Positions 1 to 10,914 of a stretch of DNA of 26,283 bases are shown piece after piece. The position numbers were made by a program, and so were the translations under genes. The DNA is taken from positions 1 through 26,283 of the forward strand of contig VIGQ01000640.1 in the NCBI GenBank assembly GCA_009663005.1, written 5' to 3'. A model generated the notes under the pieces. The model was not told the DNA's origin, did not search any database, and saw nothing but the letters and a program-made list of their open reading frames with translations. Numbering within the stretch: position 1 is the first letter of the stretch; each line of letters begins with the position of its first letter. Origin of the DNA: Actinidia chinensis. Taxonomy: Eukaryota > Streptophyta > Magnoliopsida > Ericales > Actinidiaceae.

Positions 1-2880
1 ATACAATGCCTTATTGTTCTACTTTGTCTATATCAAATTTGTGAGTGATTTTTTGTGTAATAAATATATTGAATGTTTTGCATTTGTTTTGGTTTGGTTG
101 CGAGTACTAATTCTATTGAATATCGGGCTCAACTTCAACTCCACGGTAATTAGTATTATTAGTAAATGCCTATGTTGTACTTCTCAATTTAAAATTATAC
201 TTATTTGAATTTTTTGCGTCATGTGTATTGACTCTTTTCATTTGTTGGGTTTTGCGAGAAGAATTAATGATTTTGACTAAGTACTCCCAAAATAAATGGT
301 CTCCGCACCTTTAAATATTGGTGCGTACGTAATAATTGTTTTTTTAAATTTTTTTATATGTTTTTTTTGTCCTAATTAACTTGAACTTGAAAGTTCCCGG
401 GTTCAATTTCAAAATTCAAGTTAAGTAGGTATATTAACAAGCTTATGTTATACTTTGTCTATAATCAAAATTATGTTGAGTTGATTTTTTGTTGTATAAA
501 TTTTTTTTTTTTTTTTTGATATATGACTGTTTTGCATTTGTTTTGGGTTTGGTTTGCGAGTTACTAATTCATTGACTACGGTCAACTTTCAACTCACAGT
601 AATTAGTATTATTAGTAAATGTCATAAGTTGTACTTTGTCAATTTAAAAATTATAAAGATATGAATTTTGTGTAATGGGCATTGAACTTCTTTGCATTTG
701 TTGTGTTGCGAGAATTAATGATTTTGACTAAGTACTCCAAAAATACATGTATCTCACCTTTAAATATTCAGGTACGTAATAATGGTTTTAAGTTTTATAT
801 ATTGCTTTTGCCCTAAAACAACTGGAACATGAAGTTCCCCGTTCCCATTTCAAAATCAAGTAATTAGGTATTATTATACAATGCCTTATGTTTGGTGCTT
901 GTTATATCAGTTATGTTGAGTTTAGTTTTTGTGTAATAATATATATGGTTGCTTGCGGGGCAATTTGTTTGTTTGTTTTGCGAGTACTAATGCTATTGAC
1001 ATTGGGTTCAACTTCAAGCTCAAGTTATTTTTTTTAGGTTTATTATAGTAAATGTCATATGTTGTACTTTGTCAATTTCAAATATATACTGATTTGAATT
1101 TTTACGTAATGGTACTGACTCTTGGGCATTTGGTTGTGTTTTGCGAGAATTAATGATTTTGACTAATTGCTCCAAAAATACCTGTCTCCGCACCTTTAAA
1201 ATTAAGGTACTTAATAATGTTTTTTAAATTTTATATGTTTTTTGTGCCTAAATAACTTGAGCTTAGTTCTCAGGGTTCCAATTTCAAATCAATGTTAATT
1301 AGGATATTATACAAGTTTTATGTGTACTTTGTCTATACAATTATGTTGAGTTTATTTTTTGTGTAAAATATATATGACAGTTTTGCATTTGTTTTGTTTT
1401 GTTTGCGGTACTAATGCTATTGACTATCGGGCTCAAATTCAAAACTCCCAGCTAATAGGCTATATTAGAACATGTCAATGTTGTACTTTGTCATTTAAAA
1501 TATTACAGATATGAATTTTGTGTAATGTGCATTGAATCTTTTGCATTTGTTGTGTTTGCCAGAGAATTAATGATTTTGACTAGTATCCCAAAAAACATGT
1601 TTCCACCTTTAAATTATTCAGGTCGCAATAATTGTTTTAAGTTATATATTTCTTTTGCCCTAAGTAATTGAACAGGAATGTTCCCACACGTTTCACAATT
1701 TCAAACTCAGTTAAGTAGGGATTATTATACATGCCCTTATGTGTGCTTTGGTCTATATCAGTTATGTTGAGTTAGGTTTGGTAATAATATATATTGGTTG
1801 CTTCTGCATTTGTTGTGTTTTTGTTTTGCGATTACTAATGCTATTGAACTATTGGGTTCAACTTCAAGCTCAAGGTAATTAGGTTATATTAGTAAATGTC
1901 ATAGGTGGTACATTTGTCAATTGTCAAATTATATTACTGATTTGAATTTTTAAGTAATGGTATTGGACTCTTTGCATGTGTTTGTGTTTTGCGAAAGAAG
2001 TAATGATTGGACTAAGTGCTCCCAAAAATAAATGTCTCACGCACCTTTTAAATAGAAGTACGTAATAATTGTTTTAAATTTAAATGTTTTTTTGCCTAAT
2101 TAACGTGACTTGAAGTTCCCCGTGGTCTAAATTTCAAAAACCAACGTTAATTAGAGTATTATTATACAACGTTTTATGTCTGTACTTGTCTATATCACAA
2201 TTATGTTGAGTTTATCTTTTGGTGTAATAATAATATGACTGTTTTGGCATTTGTTTTTTTTGTTTTGCGAAGTACTACAATGCTATTGGACTATTGGGGT
2301 TCATCACTTCAAGCTCAAGTATTATGGTAATTATTAGTAAATGTCATATGTTGTACTTGTCAATTTCAAATTGCTATACCGATTTACTTTGTGCGTAATG
2401 CTGAATTGACTCTTTGTATTTGTTGTGTTTTGCGAGAATAAGATTTTGACGAAGTACTCCCAAAATACAAGGTCTTCCGCCACCTTTTAAACTATTGAGG
2501 ACGCTTAATAATTGTTTTAAAATTTTTTATATGTTGTTTTTGCCTTATTACTTTGAAACTTGAAGTTCCCCGGGTTATTTCAAACTCAAGTTAATTAGGT
2601 ATTATTATACAACTTTTTGTTGTGATTTTGTCTATACAAATTATATACTAATTGAATTTTTGTCGTATTGTGGATTGAACTCTTTTGCACGTTGTGTTCT
2701 GCGGAGAATTAATGATTTTGACTAAGTACTCCGAAAAATAAATGTCTTCTCACATTAAATATTGATGTTACGTAAAATTGTTTTATATTTTTATCATATT
2801 TTTTTTTGCCCTAATTAACTTGAACAATGGAAAAGGCCCCGGTTCAATTTACATCTCAAGTTAATTAGGTATTATTATAC
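1..2880. repeat. Satellite array, left block with two-unit alternation
   Basis: Tandem units of about 410-440 bp, recognised by the recurring landmark CCCGGGTTCAATTTCAAAC followed by TTAATTAGGTATTATTA; landmarks fall near 397, 835, 1268, 1680, 2116 and 2562, and a short unit ends near 2835. Two unit types alternate: one with ATTCAGG before TACGTAATAA and 'gaacatgaag' before the CCCGGG box, the other with ATTAAGG-like sequence and 'gagcttgaag'. Units near 835 and 1680 belong to the first type, those near 1268 and 2116 to the second, giving a two-unit period of about 850 bp. Copies are peppered with one-base indels. No coding potential; the short open frames here are chance. Confidence 0.9.
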
Positions 2881-5300
2881 AATGCCTTATGTTGTGCTTC
2901 GTCTATTCAAAATTATGCTTTGAGTTGATTTTTTGTGTACTAATATATATGACTATTTTGCATTGTTTTGTTTTGTTTTGCGAAGTACTAATGCTATGAC
3001 TATGAGTTCAACTTCACGCTCAAGGTAATTAGGGATATTAGTAAAAGGTCATATGTTGGACTGTGTCAATTCAATATATACTGATTTGAATTTTTAAGTA
3101 ATGTGTAGTAACTATTTTGCAATTTATGTCGTTTGCGAGACTTAATGATTTTGGACTAAGTGCTCCCAAAATCTACATGTCTCCGCACTTTAAATATAAG
3201 GTACGTCAATAATTGTTTTAAATTTTATATATTTTTTTTGCCCTAATTAACTGAGCTTGAAGTACCCGGGTTTAATTTCAAACTCAAGTAATTAGGTATG
3301 ATTTATCAACGTTTTATGTTGTGATTTGTCTATTATCAAAAAATATGTTGAGTTATTTTGGTATAACCTATATAGGAATGTTTGGCAATTGTTTTTGTTT
3401 TGTTTTTGCGAGTATCTAATGTTAGGGACTAAGCGAGCTCAATTCAAACTCACAGTAATAGGTATTATTAGAAATGTCATATGTGTACTTTGTCCAATTT
3501 AAAAATTATATAGGTATGAATTTTTGAGGAAGTTATTGATTATTTGATCCATTGTGTGTTTTGCGAGAATTTGGATTAAGATTTTGACTAAGTACCCAAA
3601 ATGTCTTCTCACCTTTAAATATTCAGGTACGTAATAATTGTTTTAAGTTATACAGTTTTTTTTTTGCCCTAATTAACTTGAAACTTGACCAATTCCCGGG
3701 TTCATTTTCAAACTCAAGCTTAATTAGGATTACTCTATTACAATGTCTTATGGGTGCTTGTCTATATCAAACAATAGTTGAAGTTTATTTTTGTTGTAAT
3801 ATATATTATTGCTGTTTTGCATTGTTGTCTTGTTTTGCGAGATTATAATGTTATTGACTATCGAGCTCAAATTCAAACTCACAGTTAATTAGGCGATTAT
3901 AGTTATTAAATGTCATATGTTTTGTACTTGTGTCAATTTAAAAATTATCTACTGATTGATTTTTAAGTAATGGTATTAAATCTTTTGCATTTGTGGGTTT
4001 CTGCGGGAGAATTAATAATTTTGACTAGTACGCCAAATGTTTTACTCACCTTACAATCTTCAGGTACGTAATAATGTGTTAAGTTTTACATGTTTTTTTT
4101 TTGCCCTATTAACTTGGAACAGTGAAATTCCCCGGTTCAATTTCAAACTCAAGTTAATTAGGTATATATTACAAGGTCTTTATGTTGTGTTGTTTCGTGT
4201 ACAAATTATGTTTGGTTGATTTTTTGTGTAATAGTATATCTTGACTATTTTGCATTGTTTTGTTTTGTTTTTTTTTTTTGGGGGGCCGAGTGCTAATACT
4301 ATTGATATGGGGTTCAACTTCAAGCACAAGGTAATAGGTGAGACTAGTAAATGTTATATATGTTGTCTTGTCAATTTCAAATATATCACTGATGTGAATT
4401 TTTGCGTAATGTGTATTGACTCTTTTTTATTGTTCTGCTTTGCGAGGAGAATGATGATTGTGATAAGTACTCCCAAAAAACATGTCTCCGCAACCTTTAA
4501 ACTATTTAGGTACGATAATAATTGTTTAAATTTTCATATTTTTTTTGCCCCTAATTAATTGAACTTAGTGTCCGGGGTTCAATTTCAAACTCAAGTTTAA
4601 TTAGGTATTATATATACACTGCATTATGTTGTGCTTTGTTATATCCAGTATGTGAGTTTAGTTTTGGTAACAATATATATTGATGTGTTGCATTTGTTTT
4701 GTTTTGTTTGCGAGTAATAATACTAGTTGACTATCGGGCTCAACTTTAAAACTCACTGGGAATTAGGTATTATAGTAAATGTCATATGTTGCACTTGTCA
4801 ATTTAAAATGATACAGATTGAATTTTTGAGTATGGTATACTCTTTTGCATTTGTGTGTTTTGCGAGAATTAATGATGGAATAAGTATCCCAAAAAAATGT
4901 CCCTCCCCCTCCGCCCTTTAAAATATTGAGGTACGTTAATAATTGTTTTAATTATATGTTTTTTTTTTTTGCCTTAATTAACTTGAACTGAAGTTACCCG
5001 GATTCATTTCAAACCAAGTTATTGGTATTATTATACAACGTTTATGTTGTGCTTGTCTATATCAATTATATACTGATTTGAATTTTGCGGATTTGTAGTG
5101 ACTCTTTTGCATTTGTTGTTTTTGCGAGAATTAATTGATTTGACTAAGTACTCCGAAAATACATGTCTTCTCACATTTTAATATTAGGTACGTAATAATT
5201 GTTTTATTATTTTATATATTTTTTTTTTGCCCTAATTAACTTGAAAATGAAATCTCGGGTTCAATTTAAACCCTCAAGGTTAAATTAGGTATTATTATAC
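2881..5300. repeat. Satellite higher-order repeat, copy 1 (six units)
   Basis: Five long units and a final short unit. By diagnostic variants the units correspond to positions 1, 2, (3/4 fused), 5, 6 and 7 of the seven-unit order seen in the next two copies. The unit near 3725-4160 appears to replace positions 3 and 4 together, which explains the length of about 2.42 kb against about 2.8 kb. The closing short unit (about 5035-5300) lacks the middle of the full unit and has CTTCTCACATTTTAATATT and 'gaaaatgaaat' as private variants. Confidence 0.75.
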
Positions 5301-8135
5301 AATGCCCTTATGTTTGCTTTGTCATATCAAATTTATGTGGTTGATTTTGGTTGTAATAATATATATTGACTATTTTGCATTGGTTTGTGGTTTTGCGAGT
5401 ACTAAAGGCTATTGACTATTGAGTTTTGTTTTTTTTTTCCCCCCCCAAAAACTTCGAGCTCAAGGTAATTAGGGATTATTAGTAAATGTCATATGTTGTA
5501 CTGTCAATTTTCCAAATATATACTGATTTGAATTTTTAAGTAATGTGATGAACTCTTTTTGCATTTGTTGTGTGTGTTTTGCGAGAATTAATGATTTTGA
5601 CTAAGTGCTTCCAAAATAACATGTCTCCGCACCTTTAAATATTAAGGTACGTAATAATTGTTTAAATTTTATATATTGGTTGTGCCCTAATTAACTTGAG
5701 CTGAAGTTCCCCGGGTTTAATTTCAAACTCAAGTTAATTGTTATTATTATACAATCGTTTTATGTTGTGCTTTGTCTATATCAAAAAATATGTGAGTTTA
5801 TTTTTTGTGTAATAATATATTTGATGTTTGCAATTTGTTTTGTTTTGTTTGCGAGTGAGTACAAGTTATTGACACGAGCTAAATTCAAAACTCACAGTTA
5901 AGTAGTGTATTATTAGTAAATGTCAATGTTTGTACTTTGTCAATTTATAAAATTATAAGATATGCATTTTGTAGTAATGTTTATGGATTATTTGTCATTT
6001 GTTGTGTTTGCTGAGAAAATTAATGATTTGACTCAAGTAATCAAATGTCTTCTCACCTTAAAATTCAGGACGTAATAAGTTTTTAAGTTTTAAATGTTTT
6101 TTTTGCCCTAATTAACTTGAACATGAAATTCCCGGGTTCAATTCAAAACTCACGTTAATAGGTAGTATTATACAATGTCTTATGTGTGTTTCTCTGATGT
6201 ATCAAATTATGTTGGTGATTTTTGGTTGTAATAGTATATAATTGACGATTTGCATTGTTTGTTTTGTTTTGCGGGAGTGCTAATACTATTGACATTGGGT
6301 GGAACTTCAAGCACAAGTTTAATTAGGTATTACTTAGTAAAATTGTCATATATTAGTACTTTGTCAATTTCAAATTATATACTATTTTGAATTTGCGTAA
6401 TGAGTATTGACTCTTTTTTATTTGTTATGGCTTTGCGAGAATTAATGATTTTGACTAAGTACTACAAAATTACATGTATTCCGCACCTTTAAATATTGCG
6501 AAGTAATAATGCTGTTTAAATTTTAGAGATATTTGTGCCCTAATTACTTGAGCTTGAAGGTAAACGGGTTCAATATCAAAAATCAAGTTAATTAGTATTA
6601 TTATAAAGTTTTTATGTTGTGCTTTGTCTATATCCCCAAAAATATGTTGAGTTTATTTTTTGTGTTGTAATACTATATATGACTGTTTGGCATTGTTTGT
6701 TTTGTTTTGCGAGGTACTAATGTTATTGACTATCGAGCTCAAATTCAAAACTCACAGTAATTAGGTATATTAGTAAATGTCATATGTTGTACTTTGTCAT
6801 TTTAAAATTATACAGTATGAATTTTTGAGTAATGTGTATTGATATTTAGAATTTGTCGTGTTTGCGAGAATTAACGATTTAGAACTAAGTACTCCAAATG
6901 TTTCTCAACCTTTAAATATTCAGGTACGTAAATAATTGTTTTAACTTTTACATGTTTGTTTTGCCCCTAATTAACTTGAAAACATGAAGTTCCCTAGTTT
7001 CAATTTCAAACTCAGTTAATTAGGTATTATATACAATGCCTTATGTTGGGCTTTGTCTATACAAATTATGTTGGTTGATTTTTTGTGTTAATAGTATATA
7101 TTGACTATTTTGCATTTGTTTTGTTTTGTTTTTGCATTGCTATACTATTGACTATTGGGTTCAACTTCAAGCACAAGGTAATTAGGTATTACTAGTAATG
7201 TCATATGTTTACTTTGTCAATTTCAAATTATATACTGTTTGAATTTTGCGTAATGTGTTATGACTCTTTTTATTTGTTATGCTTTGCGAGAATTAATGAT
7301 TTTGACTTAAGTAACTCCCAAAATACATGTCTCCGCCTTTAAATTTAGGTACGTATATTGTTTTCAATTTTTATATTTTTTTGGCCCTAATTAACTTGAA
7401 CTTGAAGTTGTCCGGGTTCAATTTCAACTCAATGTTTAATTATGGTATTATTATACACTGCCTTATGTTGTGCTTTGTCTATATCAAGTGATTGAGTTTA
7501 GTTTTTGTGTAACATATATATTACTGTTTGTCATTGTTGGTTTGTTTTGCGAGTAGCAGATACTAGTGACTATCGGGCTCAACTCAAACTCCCGAGTAAT
7601 AGTTATTATTAGTAAATGTCATATGTTGCACTTTGTCAATTAAAATGAATACAATTTGAATTTTGAGTAATGTTATTAACTCTTGCATTTGTTTGTGTTT
7701 GCGAGATTAATGATTTTGACTAAGTACTCCCAAAATACATGTCTCCGCACCTTTAAATATTGAGGTACGTAATAATTGTTTTTAATTTTAGATGTTTTTT
7801 TTTGCCTTATTAACTTGAACTTGAAGTCACCGGATTCACTTTCAACTCAGTTAATTATGTTCATTATTATACAACTTTTTATGTTTGCTGTCTATATCAA
7901 ATACTATAACTGATTGAATTTTTGCGTATTGTGTATTGACTCTTTTGTCATTTGTTTGGTGTTTTGCGGAATTATGATTTTGACCTAAGTACTCGAAATA
8001 CATGTCTTCTCACATTTTAATATTGAGTACGTAAAATGTTTTCTATTTTATATATTTTTTTTTTGCCCTAATTAACTTGAAAATGAATCTCCGGGTTCAA
8101 TTTTAAACCTCACGTTATTAGGTATTATTATATAC
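5301..8135. repeat. Satellite higher-order repeat, copy 2 (seven units)
   Basis: Seven units, six long and one short, total about 2.83 kb. Order by diagnostic variants: (1) 'tttttaagtaatgtg', ATTAAGG, 'gggtttaatttc'; (2) 'tatcaaaaaatatg', 'gattatttgtc', CTTCTCACC, ATTCAGG; (3) 'gtttctctgatgtatc', 'gagtgctaatactatt', 'gcgtaatgagtattgac'; (4) 'gagctcaaattcaaa', 'gttccctagttt'; (5) 'agcacaaggtaatt', 'gttgtccgggttc'; (6) 'gggctcaactcaaact', 'ttattaactc', 'gtcaccggattcac'; (7) the short unit with 'cttctcacattttaat'. The same private variants return in the same order in copy 3. Confidence 0.8.
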
Positions 8136-10914
8136 AATGCCTTATGTTGTTGCTTTGTCTATATCAATTATGTTGAGTTGATTTTTTGTGTAATATATAT
8201 CTGACATTTTGCATTTGGTTTGTTTTGTTTTGCGAGTACTAATGCTATTGACTATTGAGTTCAACTTCAAGCTCAAGGTAATTAGGTATTATTAGTAAAT
8301 GTCATAGTTGTACTTTGTCAATTTCAAATTATATACTGATTTGATTTTTAAGTATGTGTATTAACTCTTTTGCATTTGTTGTGTTTTCGCGAATTATGTT
8401 TTGACTATGCTCCCAAAATACATTTCGCCGCCCTTTAAATTAGGACGTAATATTGTTTTTAAACTTTTATATATTTTTTTGGCCCTAATTAACTTAGTCT
8501 TGAAGTCCCGCGGTTTAATTTCAAAACTCAATTTTAATTAGGTATTCTTATATAACTTTTATGTGTGCTTTTCTATATCAAAATAGGTTAGTTTTTTTTT
8601 GGTATAATATATATTGACTGTTTGGCAATTGTTTTTTTTGTTTTGTTTTGGCGGTACTAATGTTAGTTGACTATCGAGCTCAAATTCAAACTCCCGTAAT
8701 TAGGTATTATTAGTAAATGTCATCTGTTGTACTTTGTCAATTTAAAATTATACAGATATGAATTTTTTTGAGTAATGTTTATTGATTATTTGTCTTTGGT
8801 GTGTTTTTGCGAGAATAATGATTTTGACTAAGTACTCATTCTTCTCACCTTTAAATATTCAGGTACGTAATATTGTTTTAAGTTTTACATGTTGTTTTTT
8901 GCCCTATTAACTGAAACATGAATTCCCCGTTCATTTAACTCAAGTTAATTGTATCTTATACAATGTCTTTGTTGTGTTTTTCTCTGTATCAAATTTGTTT
9001 GGTTATTTTTTGTGTAATCGTATATATACTCTTTTGCATTTGTTTTGGTTTTTGTTTTGGCGAGTGCTAATACTATTGACTATTGGGTTGAACTTTTCAA
9101 GCACAAGGTAATTAGGTATTACTAGTAATGTCTATATGGTAACTTTGTCCAATTTCAAATTATATACTATTTTGAATTTTTGCGTAATGAGTAATTGACT
9201 CTTTTTTATTTTGTTATGCTTTGCGAGAATTCATGATTTGACACGTACCCCAAATACATTCTCCGCCACTTTAAATATTGAGGTACAATAATTTGTTTTA
9301 AATTTTATATATTTTTTTGTCCCTAATTACTTGAGCTTGAACGGTCCCCGGGGTTCAATTTCAAACTCAAGTTTAATTATATTATTATCAACGTTTTATG
9401 TTGGCTTTGTCTATATTCAAAAATATGTGTGTTATTTATTTGTGTGTAATAATATATATTGACTTTTTGCATTTTTTTTGTTTTTGTTTTGCGAGTCACA
9501 ATGTTATTGACTATCGAGCTCAAATTCAAACTCACAGTAATTAGGTATTATTAGTAAATGTCATATGTTGTACTTTGTCATTTTAAAATTATACAGATAT
9601 GAATTTTTGAGTAATGTGTATTGATTATTTTGCATTTGTCGTGTTTTGCGAGAATTAATGATTTTGACTAAGTACTCCAAATGTCTTCTCACCTTTAAAT
9701 ATTCAGGTACGTAATAATTGTTTTAAGTTTTACATGTTTTTTTTTTGCCCTAATTAACTTGACATGAAGTTCCCTAGTTTTAATTTCAACTCAAGTTAAT
9801 TAGTTTTATTATACATGCCTTAGGTTGTGCTTTGTCCTAGATCAATTTATGTTGAGTTTAGTTTTTGTGTTAATAAATATATATTGTTTGCTTTTCATTT
9901 GTTTTTTTTTTTGTTTTGCGGTGCTAATACTATTGACTATTGTGTCAACTTCAAGCACAGTAAATTAGGTATTATTAGTAATGTCATATGTTGTAGCTTG
10001 TCAATTTCAATTATATACTGATTTGGAATTTTGCGTAATGTGTATTGACTCTTTTTTAAATTTGTATGTTTTGCGAGAATTAATGATTTTGATAAGTACT
10101 CCCTAATACATGTCTCCGCACCTTAATATTTAGGTACGTAATAATTGTTTAAATTTTATATATTTTTTTTTGCCTATTAACTTGAACTTTAAGTTCTCCG
10201 GTTCAATTTCAAACTCAGTTAATTAGGTATATTATCATGCTTATGTGTGCTTGTCCTATCATCAATTATGTTGAGTTTAGTTTTTTGTGTAACATCGATA
10301 TTGACTGTTTGCATTTGTTTTGTTTTATTGTGGCGAGTATAATGCTATTGACTATCGGGCTCACTTCAAACTCACGGTAATTAGGTATTATTAGTAATGG
10401 TCATATGTTGTACTTTGTCAATTCAAAATGATACAGATTTGAATTTTTGAGTACTGTGTATTAACTCTTTTGGCTTGTTTTGTTTTGCGAGACTTAATGA
10501 TTTTGACTAAGTACTCCCAAATACATGTCTCCCACCTTTAAATTAAGGTACGTATAATTGGTTTTAAGTTTAATATGTTTTTTTTGCCTTAATTACTTGA
10601 AACTTGAGTTCCCGGGTTCATTTCAAACTCAAGTTAATGGTATTTTATACACGTTTTATGTGTTTGCTTTGTCTATCTCACAATTAATACTGATTTGAAT
10701 TTAGTGCGTATTGTGTATTGACTCTTGGCATTGTGTGTTTTTCGCGAATTAATGATTTTTGACCTAAGTCTCCGAAAATACATGTTCGCACATTTAAATA
10801 TTGATGTACATAGGTAATTATTTTATGTTTTATATATATATTTTTTTTGCCCTAATTAACTTGAACGGAAATTCCCGGGTTTATTTAAACCTCAAGTTAA
10901 TTAGGTTTATTATA
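8136..10914. repeat. Satellite higher-order repeat, copy 3 (seven units)
   Basis: Seven units, about 2.78 kb, matching copy 2 unit for unit: position 2 carries 'gattatttgtct' and CTTCTCACC, position 3 'tttctctgtatc' and 'gcgtaatgagtaattg', position 4 'gttccctagtttt', position 6 'gggctcacttcaaact' and 'tgtgtattaactc', and position 7 is short. The stretch 9500-9760 is one of the cleanest in the array, close to an error-free consensus. Confidence 0.8.
9374..9796. repeat. Representative satellite unit showing its two related halves
   Basis: A clean 423-bp unit. The first half (9374-9537, about 164 bp) and second half (9538-9796, about 259 bp) both start with TAATTA-GTATTATTA and share in order a '..ATGTTGT.CTTTGTC' box, a TCAAA/TTAAAATTAT-like box, '.TTTTTGTGTAAT / .TTTTTGAGTAAT', 'ATTGA.T.TTTTGCATTTG', 'TTTTGCGAG', 'AATG.TATTGACTA / AATGATTTTGACTA' and a final 'TTCAA.CTCA.G'. 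The second half differs by an extra block of about 100 bp (AGTACTCC to CCCGGGT) between GACTA and TTCAA. I infer that the unit is an ancient dimer with an insertion in one half. Confidence 0.75.

Noticed and set aside
14..208. Short open frames in the satellite (also near 4037, 4241, 4727, 9827, 14553 and 15255)
   Set aside because: They fall in repeat units, are not conserved from unit to unit and encode low-complexity Phe/Ile/Leu-rich strings from T-rich DNA.
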